From positions 186,001 to 250,000 of the forward strand of contig CAJZBQ010000032.1 in NCBI GenBank assembly GCA_914767885.1: a stretch of DNA of 64,000 bases, read 5' to 3'. Shown piece after piece: positions 1 through 15,700 of this stretch. Positions within the stretch are counted from its first letter, which is position 1; each line of letters starts with the position of its first letter. The notes under the pieces were generated by a model. The model did no database searches. It worked only from the letters and a program-made list of their open reading frames with translations, and had not been told where the DNA came from. A program made the translations under genes and the position numbers. Origin of the DNA: Blepharisma stoltei. Its lineage: Eukaryota > Ciliophora > Heterotrichea > Heterotrichida > Blepharismidae.

Positions 1-48
1 ATAAACCCTAATTAATTGACAAATAACTACCCAAAACTATTTATGAAA

Positions 49-2011
<1,963 letters not shown>

Positions 2012-2101
2012 CTTCTTTTAATATTAAAGTCCGATAACAATAACAAATTATCAATCTAGATTTTATATATTCTGGCTATTAATCAATAAAAAAGATGCTT
2101 A

Positions 2102-2612
2102 CTTCCCCCATCCTTGATCGAACGGCTCGCCGTCGTTCGATAAAGGATGGGGGTTAAAAAAATATATATATATATATATTTTTTATTTACTTTTAAATAA
2201 GAGGGTTAAGAGTATTTAATAATTATTTTTACTGCAAAAAAATCGAATAAATTTGATAAAAATACCAATTTTTAATATTTTGATTTATTAGTTACCCCTT
2301 TAAACTGTATAAAATTTTTAATTTGTTCCTTATTTAATTAAATTTTAAAGAATCTCTATTTTATTTAGTTTTTAAGCCTAGGTTAATGACTAAATCACTT
2401 CGGATAGTTGATCTCGTAGCTTTCTGTCGTCTCAAAGTCTCTGAAAACAACTTCATTATGTACATCTTCCAAAGCTTTTGATAACTAATATATTTTTATA
2501 CATATAAAACTTTGCATGATATGAAAATCGTTCGATCAAGGGATGGGGTTAATTTTCTCAATTTTTAGAAATTTTTACAGTCAATCGTTCGATCAAGGAT
2601 GGGGGGGAGTTA
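2102..2612. mobile_element. MITE, 'CATCCTTGATCGAACG' family, intergenic copy
   Basis: A 511-bp element bounded by TA (2100-2101 and 2611-2612). Outer ends carry CCCCCATCCTTGATCGAACG and its complement, and each end also holds a subterminal inverted copy, making end hairpins. It is in the opposite orientation to the homologous copies at 29082-29615 and 56762-57308. It lies between the helicase start and the 3' end of array copy 1. Confidence 0.85.
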
Positions 2613-2727
2613 AGTATAATGATTTTTATTAGAAAAATAAATTTTTATATGAAAAGATTCATGTAAAAAATTATTAATTTTTTATGAAAATAAGCTGATT
2701 TTGTGCATGAAAATAATTATATACAAA

Positions 2728-5700
2728 TTATTTTAATAAATTTTCATTTCTCAGGTCAATATTGGTACTCGGTACAATTGAGATAAGCGCTTTTAGCTTA
2801 TTCAATGAATTTTTTTCTTTATAAATAAATGGGAGATACAAAAACAAAAATAGAAAGATTAAAGCTAAAGAAAAAGCAATTGTCACGAAAATCAGTAATT
2901 TTAACTGATCTTTGATTATTTCTTTTGAATTTTTGTCAATAATATCGTAGTCACTATCTAGCGCAACTTGAAGAGCTGACTCATTACCGATATAGTTAGA
3001 AAAGTAAGGGACATTTTCTAAGCCTGAAGGGGTATTCGAGAGAAATCTCGCTTCAAGATATATCAGATTAGAAGCTATATAGCTCCCATGGTGCAAATAA
3101 TAATCATTAGTGCTATCTCACTCCTCAAAAAGCCTAGTTTTCATATTTTGTGTCATCAAACTCAAAAAATTGCTGTTTCTTAACTTACTCCGAATTAATT
3201 GAAAATTTGCTAACCTTCTCCCCACAAAAGCATTTGTTGCAAAAGTTGATAAGCAAAAAATTAATTTAATTTTAAAATTTATGTTCAAAAGGCAATCTGA
3301 ACTGTTTAAAGTTAGCTAGAGATTTCATTATCTAATTATAACTTAAATATCAAAATATTTTTATATAAATTTTTTGTTCGCACATAGAGGGTGAATTTTT
3401 ACACAAAAAATAGAAATTTTTAATGTTCTGTTCGCTCATGGAAGTGTAGTAACAATTAAAATAATTTAGTTATCACAGTTAGGCATCAAAAATCCTTCAA
3501 TAGTATTTTATTGAATTTCATTATTTTTTTTGAAATTTTAATTTAAGAAAAGTCAAGCACATCCCTTTAAGCTAGGGTTAGAGTTTTCTATTTTAAACTT
3601 CCTGCTTGTAGAACAGAATGCATTTTTTGATTGGGGAAGTGCATATGAGTTTGGGAACCATCTCAAGTTGCTTGTAGAAGCAATATCTCTAGCGAAAACA
3701 CTCATTCGTGATAATAGTGTTCGTTTTGTTATCAAATTTAGAATGAGTTTTGGTCTATCAATCAAATAATTTTCACACTTATTGTATAAATAGAACTGCA
3801 GAATAAAGTAATAACATGCAGCTATGACTAGGAATATAGAAAGCCTCCAGAGATACTTAATATAAATTCTTGATTGTATTTTCTTTGTTGTTTTTAATCT
3901 TTTTGAGTAAACCACTGGAGTTTGATCAGTTTTATAATCAATTCCATGTATTTTTAAAAGTCTGTCAATATAAATCGCTTTTAAATCTGCCCAGCATATA
4001 AGTGAAATTTGTTTTATAAAATTTCAAAATTCATCATAATATCTATTCATATAGATTGCATACCCTGCTAAAATCCCTATAAACAGCAGCAATAACCCTA
4101 AGCCTGTAAATATTAAAGAGTTTATATATTTTCCAATATGCTTTACTCTGTTCACTTCGCAATCCACAAGATCATTCATTGCATTCTGTGTAACTTTATA
4201 GGTAAATCCTAGACTATTTAGCCCAAAGAATTTAACATCCTCCATTGTATATGTTCTATTGTTGCTGATAAGGTCGATTAAACTGTCTCCGTGTTTAATA
4301 AACAAATTGATTTCATCATAAAAATTGAATTTAGATATATGAGTTGAAGGCTCGAAAATTCATACAGGAACAACATTGTCAACTACTATTTCTGAGCTTT
4401 TGCAGTAGCTTCAGTCGTCGTAGTCAGATAAGATGTAGCTCCGGAGATCTTTGAGTTTTGTTATTGTCGATTTAAAAGTTGCTAGATCTCGGGTAAGGTT
4501 GTAAATATTTGATTTTTTTTCGGAATCTATTGATCGTGCTAATTCAGCGGAATTCACCAAATGAAACATAAGAGTTCCGAAATGGGAAAATACATCAAGA
4601 GAACTAGTATTAACTGTATCTTGGTAGATATACCCCAAAATCGCTATATTTGTGCCAATTACAGCTAGCATCTATATAAATTTTACACAAAATAATAAAA
4701 TTCTTTCAAAAATTTTGAGATTTCTGAAAATTTTTCCAACATATTTGCTTACAATTGCTGCATGAAAATTACATGTAGAGGAATTTGATAAGCTGCTATG
4801 CTGGTTTTCTGATTTATCATCATTTTCGTCGTCTTTTTCACTTTTGGTTGATACCCGTTTAAGAAGTCTATTCATTTCAACATCTTTATCTTCTTCGCTT
4901 TGAATTTGCGATTCCTCTAAAGATCGAAATGAATCAAGCTTTTGGAACTTCACTTTTGCCCCAGTTTCTTGGGAAAGAACTGATGTGTCTAAGTATGATT
5001 TTTCTTCTGATGATGTATTTATTTCTGTTTTTTTATACAGGCATATTCAAACCAAAATCTTTTTTTTGAATTTTAGCAGAAATAATTTTTATTTGAAAAA
5101 ATGCTAAATCTATTATTGGTATATATATTTAAGAGTAAAATATTCGATTTGATCTTTGTCTTCTCCAGCTTTTCATTGCTTAATTTCGTTATCGTTATAA
5201 ACGATAATGATCATATGAATTGTGGCTAATCTTAATTGCTTTGTTGTGTGGATTATAGCTAGCTTTCGGCCTTTGTGCTGGATGATAAGTGGCTTGAAAA
5301 GCTTATTTTCTGTTAGGTCAAGGATAGGGAGAAGCTCTGTTATACTATAATTTCTTACATTTGACAAGCCTGTCCCTAAATAGTAAGGAAAAAGATCTGT
5401 ATAATTATAGATAAGCCCTTCTGGAGAAATAATAGCGAACTGCCGACTTGTATTTCTTGGAGTTAAAGATACTAAAAAGTAAGCATTGTTATAATAAGCA
5501 GTTAGCTTAATAAGAAACATACATTCTACTAGATATCCAAGTGTGTTTTGAAGAAAAATCATATATTAGAATGGCGTTGCGAATCGACTTGGCCTTTTAG
5601 CTTATTAGATAGGCATGAAAAGGGGCTGAGACTTTGAGGAAGAAAGGGTGCTATAAGCTAGTTTTTACATATGCAGATAGTTAGCAGCGCTTAGCTGGTC

Positions 5701-8700
5701 AACCAAGATTTAAATATAGGATAGATTTTTTCTCATAGAGAAGTGAGATTGGAAAGGGTTCTCCAAGTATATGAGATATCGCTATGTGAATCGTAATGTT
5801 TTAGCACGTACCAGAGCTTCGAGCTGATCAGAACATTCTATTTTCAAAATTTTCTGTGAGGCAGACTTTATCGATGTATAGCACAGTTGCACAATCTTCT
5901 AACTTCCTGCGAGTATGCTTTATCTAACCTTGAAGCTTTCCACCTGGTCAATTATTCAATTCTCAATCAATTACTGTGGATTTCACATTTATTTGATCCC
6001 AAAATTGCTTTCAAATTTCAGACAAATGAGTGCTAACTTTTCAAGTTTGTTTGATATGACAAAAATTTTTAAGGAACAAGAAGTAAAGAGTATCCCTAAT
6101 TAATATTAAGTTAGCTCGGAAACTATAGTGTAGGTATATTCCAAAGGAGTAATCAAATGCAAAGCTGTGTGTAGACTGGTGATCGATCATTAGAGCGCTA
6201 TGAAAGAGAATAAATTCCTTTGTGCTCCTGACAGTAGGCTTCTCTATAATTTAAAGTAAACTTTACATGCTTTGAAGGAAAAATCATCCTTTATGAGGAG
6301 TTTGGTCATTTGTGTAATTTTTATAATACTCTTTCATATAATCATCATGCTGGTATGAATAAGGGCTTGGTATATAATAATGTAAATGAGTTCCGATTAA
6401 GTCAGTAATAGAGCCTTTGAGCAGCTGCGAAGCTGAATTATTCATATAGGTAATGATCCCAAACGATTTTTCATTAGCCGATATCAGAATAATCCCATTG
6501 CTTTCATCATAAGTTCCAAGCTTAGCATCATAGGCCTTTGCAAAGTTCAGCTGATGGCTAATCCCATTTTTCAATCTGTTAATAATTCTTGCTTGGTCAG
6601 TTTCTCCTAAAATGCTTTCCAAAAAAGAAATATAAAGATCATAAAGCTCCAAATGCTTATGTTTTACTACAAGCTTTGTATATACTTTTTTTAAACTTGA
6701 CAAGAGATAAGAGCTTCTTATCACAAGGTGGTAAATCTTTTTAAACTGTGGATTTCTTGCAGAGAATTCTGATCACAAGTCTATCAGTGTGCAGCAAATT
6801 TCTTCGTCTTGCTTTTTAATTTTGTCGAAATCAGCTAAATATTCTAAATAATTGATCTCAAGAGAAGAGGTGTCTCTTTCATTTATATTTTCAACAGCTC
6901 TTCATTCTTGGATAATTCCTTCAATTGTCCCTATTGCTGACTTTATTTTTGTCAATTTTATTCTTGCTAGAATTTCATCTTTCATCGAAAATGTGCAAAA
7001 ATTTACTTCTCATATAACGAGCAATTTGTCTTTTAGCATCCTTTTATTTGTGTAGCATGCCGCGAAGTGGTCGAGAACCTCTCTTTTGTTTTCTAAAGTT
7101 TTATTGCAGAGTAAAGCTCTTATGGTTCTTTCGAAGTCATATTGACTTTCAAAAGAAACCGACTTTTTTTTGAGGTATTTAAATCTAGTATTAACAATTC
7201 AAAAGTTAATCAAAATTCATACCGGTTGCATAAAAAATATTAGCATAAATGCAACACCTGCATTATCCATAGCAGCTGCTAATAAAACTGAAAATAATGT
7301 TAGTGTTACTGTGAATATTTTGCAAGATTTTATTGAGTTTTCTATTTCACTATAATATGTCAATTTTGTGAGAGATTCGAAATATATCCACAAATAAACA
7401 ACTAAAAATGTAATCTGGTATTTGATAATATTTCCATTTCCAAATAATATGTGTGAAATACTAAATAAAGTCCTGAGAGCCAAAAGTTTTAAGTCCACTG
7501 AGGAATGAGACCTTGCTGTCAAGTTTGTAGGGGTATGTTCTAATATGGAAAAAAAAATTGAAAATGTGCATAAAAATAGCAAATTTTTTAAAACCTGCGT
7601 GAAAACAGTGGCAAAGAGTAAAAATATAAAAGTTAAATGTCAAATGTACATGCGTGAAAATAATAAGAATGTATAATAGAATTAGGGATTACAAATTATA
7701 AAAGAGAGATATTGAATTTTAATTTAACTATATACACAGAGCCAATTATCTTTTATAATGCATAAATTTTGCCAAATTAAAAATTCGAAAATTTTTTTCC
7801 CGATTTTGTACTGATTTGCGCTTTTCTATAAAAGATAATTGGCTCTGTATATATACTTATGCTAACATCTCCCACATCTTCTATTAAAGATTGCCATCCA
7901 TAATTCAATTATAGATCCTTTATTAGCACGCATATACTATTTGCCATTTAATTTTCCTATTTTTTTTGTTTTGCCACTGATTTTTTTTTGGTGAAAAATT
8001 TTTGCTATTTTGTACACACTTTGTATAAGAAATCATGATCCAAGTTTTTACTACAAGAATGGTGCCGAATATCTGCGGTGAATAACTCCCCAAAAAAAGC
8101 TATAAAAATTAAGAAAAAACTAAACTCTCCCCACTCCATGAGCGAACAAAACCATTAGAAAAATCTATTTTTTTCCCAAAAACCCTCTTGAACGAACAAA
8201 AGCTTATTTAATAAATTTTTTTATACAAAAAATTTTTATATATAAGTGATAGCTATTATCATGAAATCTCAAGCTAATTCTGTTCAATTTTAAAGAAATT
8301 ACGTTTTAAAACATAAATTTTACAAAATTAAATTAATATTTGCTTTCCAATTTTGCGGATTAGGATTTTTTTTAAATTTCGAAAAATTTTTTTCTACATA
8401 ATTTATATATAAATTTTTTTTAAAAACAAAAATTTAACCTCCCTCGATGAGCAACAAGAATTTTTGCTCGCTCACAGAGGGGGGAGTAAGGGAAAAAGCA
8501 TGCGAGGGCTCCGCCGATGCCATAGTTTAATAAATTCGAGTCTTTATTTCCTGGGTATTCGCATATTTTATCATTAGTAATTGCTGAATATTTAAAAATC
8601 ATGGAGAGAATGACCAATGTAGGGATATATAGTATAGATATTCAAACAGATAAAATATTTCTTAAAATCTGTATTAAGATCTTTGGAGTTTTTTTTTTGG

Positions 8701-9100
8701 TAAAGCTTAATAAAAACATTGAAGAAAATGTGCAAATACAATACCCTAAAATGGCAATAATCCCAAAAAACCAAATCTCTGTAATTTCGAACGCCTCAAA
8801 AAGGTTGTTCAGATTAAAATAACTTATTATGTTTCAGAAAGTAGAGTACCGATTTCACCCAGAAATATCCATGTCTGGATATCAAGCAAGCGCAGCAATC
8901 TGAAGGGATATAGTAATATTAAGGAAAGCTTCAATAATAATTTGTGATGAAATTTTATATCCACTCTTATACTTTGACTTGAAAATCTTCGCTAACAGCT
9001 TGAAAAAGCGAATTTTAGCTTTTTCCAAGGGCGTTTTCTTAGGTTTGAGCTTATTAATTTCTGTGTTTTCCAGGAGAGTTTCATTTGATCCTAATAGCAT
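2728..9100 (-). CDS. Array copy 1: TmcB-like multi-pass membrane protein with PAS domain
   Basis: About 1,416 codons after removing insertions at 3188-3580, 5036-5137, ~5547-6270, 7530-8050, 8123-8488 and the 15-nt intron at 4672-4686. It starts MLLGSNETLLENTEINKL at 9100 and ends ...NENLLK, TAA at 2728. Order: about seven N-terminal membrane helices; a conserved cytosolic stretch around KDKLLVIWEVNF; a PAS domain (GIILISANEKSFGIITYMN ... YIPSPYSYQHDDYMKEY); an acidic linker; a helix split by the intron; two more helices; an extracytosolic-looking region with SRMSVFARDIAS and SNYIGNES; a last helix near the C-terminus. Such proteins are thought to be membrane sensors, but no ligand or partner is visible. 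Trp is often TGA. Removing 8123-8488 leaves one base too many, so the frame there is imperfect. Family name from recognition only. Confidence 0.82.
3188..3580. mobile_element. IES, 393 bp, degenerate relative of the CTCCGTGAG MITE
   Basis: TA at 3186-3187 and 3579-3580. Removal joins KIENS to KLRNSNFLSLM in frame. Inside are diverged MITE-family segments (for example ttgttcgcacatagagggtg near 3375 and gttcgctcatggaagtgtag near 3430) plus about 130 extra bases at one end. Confidence 0.75.
4672..4686 (-). other. 15-nt intron, copy 1
   Basis: On the coding strand it reads GTAAAATTTATATAG. It carries an in-frame TAG, and removal keeps the frame in the middle of a membrane helix (ILLFC / MLAVIGTN). 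The same site holds a 15-nt intron in all eight copies. Confidence 0.92.
5036..5137. mobile_element. IES, 102 bp, in copy 1
   Basis: TA-flanked (5034-5035 and 5136-5137). Removal gives ...DQIEYFKKTEINTSSEE, matching EYFKKI in copies 5 and 6. Very AT-rich with no clear inverted repeat. A cut two bases away breaks the frame, which fixes the boundary. Confidence 0.75.
5547..6287. mobile_element. SINE-like insertion with 16-17 bp target-site duplication (copy 1)
   Basis: Direct repeats tttgaagaaaaatcat (5547-5562) and tttgaaggaaaaatcat (6271-6287) flank about 708 bp of more GC-balanced DNA beginning atattagaatggcg. Removing 5547-6270 joins HKGW to FFLQNTLGYL, as in the paralogs. The duplication contains no TA, and TA-to-TA removal would not restore the frame. 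Confidence 0.8.
7530..8050. mobile_element. IES, 521 bp, with a nested inverted-repeat element (copy 1)
   Basis: TA at 7528-7529 and 8049-8050. Removal joins ADIRHHSCS to TNLTARSHSSVDL. The flanks also share a longer direct match (TAAAAACTTG / TACAAACTTG on the coding strand). Contains the 127-bp palindromic element at 7729-7855. Confidence 0.8.
7729..7855. repeat. Nested 127-bp terminal-inverted-repeat element
   Basis: Ends TATATACACAGAGCC and GGCTCTGTATATATA are inverted copies that continue through CAATTATCTTTTATA, about 30 bp per arm. It lies wholly inside the 7530-8050 IES, so it probably inserted into an existing IES. Confidence 0.75.
8123..8488. mobile_element. IES: CTCCGTGAG-family MITE, 366 bp (copy 1)
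   Basis: TA at 8121-8122 and 8487-8488. Ends are ctctccccactccatgagcg and the complementary ctcacagaggggggag. It interrupts the membrane segment after GALACFF. Removal gives the expected FFLIFIAFFGELFTAD but with one extra base. Confidence 0.82.
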
Positions 9101-9786
9101 TTAATATTATAATAGACAATAATTTTAATTTATTGCCCAGGAAACATTTAGGATTGCCTGGGCTTGAGAAATCCTGCCAACTCACTACTTGGTTTCCAAC
9201 TTAAGATCTTTTATTGAACAAATTAACTAGGTCCTGAGTTAGGCCATCAAACTTGAGTAGGCAAACTAACTAAGAGCTGCACATATTCTCTGGCCCAAGA
9301 TAATCCAAAATAGTTTCTGGGCTATAGTATTCATTTCTTTGGTTTTCAATAGAAACCTTTCTATTTTTTACCTATAAACTGTTCAGTCCACTTATTTCTA
9401 CCATCATGGTTTCACCATATTATATAAAGCTAAAATTCGAAAACTACGCAAAAACTATTAAAGGATGATAAAAATATTAATTAGCCTATTTTAAAAATTT
9501 TTCATAATAACACAAAAAAAACTGCAGATTCATTTATTAAATTTATAATGGATTAAACAATAGAGACATAAATCCTAATAAAAAAGAATGATTGGGTATC
9601 TAGCTTGTAAAAAATTCTTTAGAAATTCTCTGGGATAATATATTTTGGCAAATCTTAAGCTGGCTGAAGATTTTGAAAGGTTTTTAATTTTTAAAAATAA
9701 TTTAAAAAATTATGGAATTTATTATAGTTACATTTTTTATAATTTTTATAGCATTAGTGTTTAATACTTACAAAAAAATATTATAA
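9101..9786. other. Intergenic spacer between copies 1 and 2
   Basis: AT-rich. I see no gene, RNA gene or inserted element with recognisable ends. It should hold the copy 1 promoter and copy 2 terminator, but no motif stands out. Confidence 0.5.
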
Positions 9787-12700
9787 TTAGCTAGAGTTAT
9801 TTTCACATTTTATATCAACTCGAGAGCTTGGTATAATTGAAATTAGCACTTTTAGATTTGCTAACGAATTCTTTTCGGCATATAACGATGACCCCCCCTT
9901 CAATCTTCATGTCTATTGCAACAAAAATGCAATTTTTTAATATAAAATTTTATATAAAAAAAATAATAATTTTCATGTCTCTTGCAACAAATTATATACA
10001 TTAAAATGGCGACACGTGTCAACCTGCCCTCTTGGCGCAGCAGTCCAGACCTTATGGCTACAGCGAACTGGGACGGACTCCGAGCCGAGAATCAGACGCA
10101 GGCTCAAGAAGTGTATATCCGGGTAGGTTTTGGCTGCTTTCCTGTGTTTGGAAATGGAGGTGCTCAACAACGTCCTTGGATCCGAGGACCCATAGGCATT
10201 CCTCTACCGAGAAACTGGGATTTCAGCCCAGGCCACAGAGGAACAGTCTTTTTCCTGTAGCTGTCGAAGAAAGGCACTTTGACATCCAATAGACTCCAAG
10301 AGCTGATCGTTGGAATCAAGCTATTCCAATCGCCCGTAGCAGGGCGCAGAAATCCATAAGCCGCCCACTCAAGACTAAACTCCCAAGGCAAGGAGGAGAC
10401 AGAAGGTACCGGAAGAGTACTCACAAGAGGGATAGATCCTCTGGGCTGGAGCCGAAAAGCAGTAGAACCTTCCGTACGGGAGGTCTTTAATGACTGCGCC
10501 ATCAATATGGCTAGCGCCTGTCTGTAACAAATCTTAATCCTAATCCTCTTGCAAACAAATTTTCGATGCGCATCTTAAATTTTTCCGTACTTTTTAGCTA
10601 GATAAGTTTAATAAAATGGCGAGCGATGACAATAGCCGTCCAAATCTCGATGAGAAGGTCATTGACACACCTACAGTAGCGCTGTTTTCATTAATTTTTT
10701 TTATAAAAAATTATTATATTGCAGTAGGCATGAAGATTTTTCGAAAAAATTTTTATTGCAGTAGACATGAAGATTGAGGGGGGGTCATCGTTATAAAGGG
10801 GAGGTAAAAGAATATAAATAGCAATATTAAGGCAGAAGAAAATGCTGCAGTCACAAAGATAAGAGTAGTTAGTTGATTTTTTATAATATCCTTTGTGTCT
10901 TGGTCTATAATGTCATAGTCTATTGCCAATGAATTTTGAACAGCAGTCTCATTTCCTATATAATATCCAAATTGAGTTATACTAGACAAACCTAGAGGGA
11001 GGGTTGAAATAAATAAAGAATCTATGTGCATGATATTAGAAGCCAAATAAGTCCCATGCTTCAAATATTTATTATTTGTATCTCAATTCTCAAAAATTTT
11101 TTTTTTCATATTTTCTGTCATTAGCCTCAAAAATTTTTTATCTCTGATTTGAGAGTTAAGATTTTTAAATTGCAGGTTGCTTTTTTTTAGTTCAGCTGTT
11201 GAGTTCGAGACTCCATAAGAAGTAGGAATCCATCTTAAAGTTGTAAGAGCGATTGTATCCCTTGCAAATACACTCATGCGAGATAATAATGTCTGCTTCG
11301 AGACAAGATTTAGCAATAATTTAGGACGGTCCACCAGAAAAGTTTCACATTGATCATATAATTTAAAATTTAAAATAAAGTAATAGCATGAGGCTATTAT
11401 CAAAAAGATAGAAAGTCTTCATATGTATTTTATGTAAATCCTTGATTGTATTCGCTGAGAATGCTTTTTATTTCGGTGATGATCCTGGCTTGTGTCTGAT
11501 ACGTAATCGATTCCGTGTATTTTTGAAAGCCTTTCTATATAAGTTGCTTTTAAATCAAGATAAGACTTATGAAGCACTCTTTTAATAAAATTCCAAAACT
11601 GATCATATTTTTTGGTCATGTATACTACATATGCAATGAGTACTCCAACAAAGATAGCAAGCAATCCTAGTCCAAAGAATATCCATGATGTTATTTCTAC
11701 TTCAATATCTCTAACTCTAGCCACTTCACAGTCCACCAAACCTTGCATTGCATTTAATGTAAATTCAAAAGTATAGCCAAAGCTATTCAAATTGAAAAAT
11801 TTGGTATCAACATTTGAATAAGTTAGATTGTTTTCCACCATTCTGACTAAACTTTCTCCGTGCTTAATAAATAGACCAACTTCATCATAAAAATTGAATT
11901 TTTCTATATGAGGTTTAGGCTCAAAAATTCACACAGGAATTAGATCTTCTACTACCATTGAAGAGCTAGGGCAATAGCTTCATTGATCATAGTCAGTTAA
12001 AATATATTCTCTCAAATAAATCAGTTCAGCAATATTTTCTTTGAGATATCCTGTATCTCGAGTTATATTATAAATACCCGATTTTTTGGCAGCATCTATA
12101 GACCTTGATAAATCAGCTTCGTATACTAAATCGAACATCAAATTGCCCATATGAGAAAAAACATTAAGGGAGCTTGAGTGAATAGTAACTTGATAAATAT
12201 ACACAAGAACTGCTATATTTGTACCGATAATTGCTAGCTCCCCCTCTGTGAGCGAACAAAACAATTAGAAAAATCCTATTTTTTACCCAAAAAACCCATC
12301 CTCTGTGAGCGAAAAAGCATTTTTTAGGCGAAAAAAAAATTGATTAATAAGTCATAATTATTATAATAAAATCTCTAGCTAATTCTGTTTAATTTTAAAT
12401 AGCTTGGATTTTAAAATATAAATTTTACAATTAAATTAATTTTTGCTTCTCAATTTTTATAAATCGGAAATTTTTTTTAAAAAATTTAATAAAATGTATA
12501 TATAAATTTTTAAAAAACAAAAAAATTAAACCCCTTCAGTGAGTAAACAAAATTTTTTTGTTCGCTCGCGGAGTGGGGAGTAAGGTCTATATAAAAATTA
12601 CACATATCAGCAAAATTCGCTGAAAAAGCTTCAGTTTTGCAGATAAAATATCGATGCTTTTATTTGCAATTGCTAAATAAAAAATACATGCTGAAGAACT

Positions 12701-15700
12701 TGTCATGCTGCTTCCTTGTACATTTGAAGCTGACTTTTCGTCGTTGTTTTCTAGTATGTGAGGGCTGTCTCTCATGGATTCTTCAAGAAGTCTAAGGCAT
12801 TCTGCTTCTTTTTCATCACTTTTATCGTTTTCTGCAAGCTTGTAATTAATCGTTTTTTGAAATCTAACATTTTGGGAACTATCTGTAGGTTTCAATAAAG
12901 AATTTTGGTCTATTCTGAGTTCTTCGTCTTCATCTATAGGTGTTTTTTCAAAGTATTCAATTTGGTCAATTTCTTGGCCATTCTTCCATAATTTTATTTC
13001 ATTTTCGTCATGAACGATAATAATCTTATGGATTCTTGTAGCCCCAAGCACATTAATTGTATGGACCACTGCGAATTTTTTACCATTTTGTTGAATCATA
13101 ATTGGCTCAAAAAGTTTCATAGAGGTTATGTCTAATCTAGGAATAATTTCAGATATATAGCTATTTTTGACTATAACGTTGCATATGCCTAATTCGCAAT
13201 GGTTATTTCTTTGGATATTTATTTCAAACCAATGTTTTTAGGTTTTGACCGTTGTTTTAGGAAATTTTTTAAATATTTTAGATTTATTTTGCCTTTTTTT
13301 ATTATTTTTCTTTTTTATTACCTAATTGTTAAGGGCATAATTTTATAGTAATTTTCAACCCATTTAAATTTATCATTTTCAAACAGAAATTAAAATTATA
13401 CTTTTTTAGTATTAAAAATGGATTATAACAAAAAAAAGATTAAACCCTAAAATAACACTAAAAAAATTATGATGTAGGCATTATCTTAAGGGGCCATTTT
13501 TGACATTAGGCTGACTAGTTCCTATATAATAAGAGAAAAGTTCGGTGCTACTATGTATAATGCCTTCTTCAGATACCAGTGCAAATTGCCTATTTGTCAC
13601 TCTCGGTATCAATGCGACTAAAAAGTATGCATTATTATGAAATGCAGTTAATTTGATCAGTAGGCCGCACTCAATTAGATATCCCAATGAATTTTGGAGG
13701 AAAAACCATCCTTTGTGAGCAATTTCTTCTGTTTTATAGTTAGCAATATATTCTTTTACAATTTCATCATGGTTATACGCATAAGGGTTTGGTATATAGT
13801 TATATAAATGGCTGCCTATTAAGTCAGATAATGTGCATTTTAATTGTTGGGAAGCCTTTTCATTGGCATAAGTTATTATACCAAATGAATCTTCATTTGC
13901 AGAGACAAGCATAATACCAGAATTTTCTTCATGAGAACCAAATTTTGAGTCATAAGCTGTTGAAAAACTTAAATGCCGGCTGATCCCGCTTTTCAGCCTA
14001 TATATTGCGTTATTTTGATCAGTTTCTCCGAGCACATTTTCTAGAAAAGTAATATAAAGATCATAAAGTTCGATATGCTTGTATTTTAAAATCAGTTTTT
14101 CGTAAAATCCTTTGAGGTTTGCCAATAAATATGAGCTTTTCATTGTAAGGAAGTGGATTTTTTTATATTCTGGGATTTTGTCTGAAAATTCTGATCACAA
14201 ATCAATCAATTCAAAGCATATTTCGCTGTCCATTTGTCTGGCTGAATTCAGGTCTTCTAGATATCTGATATAATGAGCATCCACTGATGATTTGTCTCTT
14301 TTGTCAATATTTTTCTGAGTTTTTCATTCTTGTATGCATCCTTCAAGTGTAAAAATTGCAGAGTTTGCCTTGGTCAGCTTTATTCTTGCAAGTCTTTCAT
14401 CTTTTATAGAATATGAACAATAATTCACCTCCCAAATTACTAGTAATTTATCTTTTATAAATTTTTTATGGCTTAGGCAAGCTATAAAATAATCAATCAC
14501 CTGCAGCTTGTTTTCCAAATTTGCATCACATAAAAAGCGCCTTATAGATTGCTCAAATAAAAATTGGCTTTTAAAAGTAATTTTATGCGAATTAATAATG
14601 TTGGTTCTTTTGTTAACAATAAGCACATTGATCATGGCCATCACAGGCTGCATAAAGAAATTTAACATAAAAGCAATCCCTGCATCATCAGCTACAGTAG
14701 CTAATAAAACAGCTAAAAATGACAGAGTAACTGAAAAAATTTTGCAAAATTTAATACAGTTTTCTATTCTGTTATAATAAGGTAATTTTACTAAAAATTG
14801 CAAATATACAAGAAGCGAGCAAATCATAAAGATAACTTGATATTTGGCAATCTTTAATTTCCCAAATAAGACATGTGATAAGCTTAAAATCGTCCTAAAA
14901 GCCAGTAGCTTTAAGTCAACTGAAGAATGTGATCTTGCAGTCAAATTTTTATCACAAAAAGTGTGCCGAACGTCCGCTGTAAATAATTCTCAAAAAACAG
15001 ACACGAGAATTAAAAAGATAATGAAAAGCACGCTGAGGATTGCTCCTGAAGGCCCAAAATTTATTGATGAAGCATCTATATTGCTAGAAAATTCATCAAT
15101 TTTATCATAGCTAAAAGCTGAGTATTTAAAAATCATTGTAAGTTCAAGAATAGAAGGAATGTAAAGAACTGTCGCTAAGCATGAGATCAAAATTTTCAGA
15201 GTTCATATAAAAAGGGCTGGAATCCTAATTTTCGTGAAATCCAGAAGAAAAGTTATTAAAAGCATCCCACTGCAGTAACCAAAAATGGAAAAGGTGCCGT
15301 AAGAGCAATAATCCGTGATACTGGAAATAGCACAAAAATTGTTTATGTTGAAATAGCTTATAAACCACCAGAACGAAGAATAATGATCTCATCTGGAGAT
15401 TTTCATATCCGGATATCATGCCAATGCATTCATTTGAAAGGCCACAATTGTATTAAGCATAGCTTCAACAATTATTTGTGACCTAATAAGGTAATGATTG
15501 GTGGAATTTGATTTAAATATCTTTCCTAGCAGCTTTAAAATGCGAAGTTTTTGTCTTTCCCATTGTGATTTCAGAGGTTTCAATTTATTAAGTGTTTATA
15601 GTGTCTAATGTCACTGGAATTGGCCTGATACTAGTGATTTACATATTTACAATTCTGCAGCTTAGAATCGCACTCCATATGGGCAGACATTTCTATACAA

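Noticed and set aside
1-20. aaaccctaatta at the left edge as telomere
   Set aside because: Only one partial unit, no tandem run.
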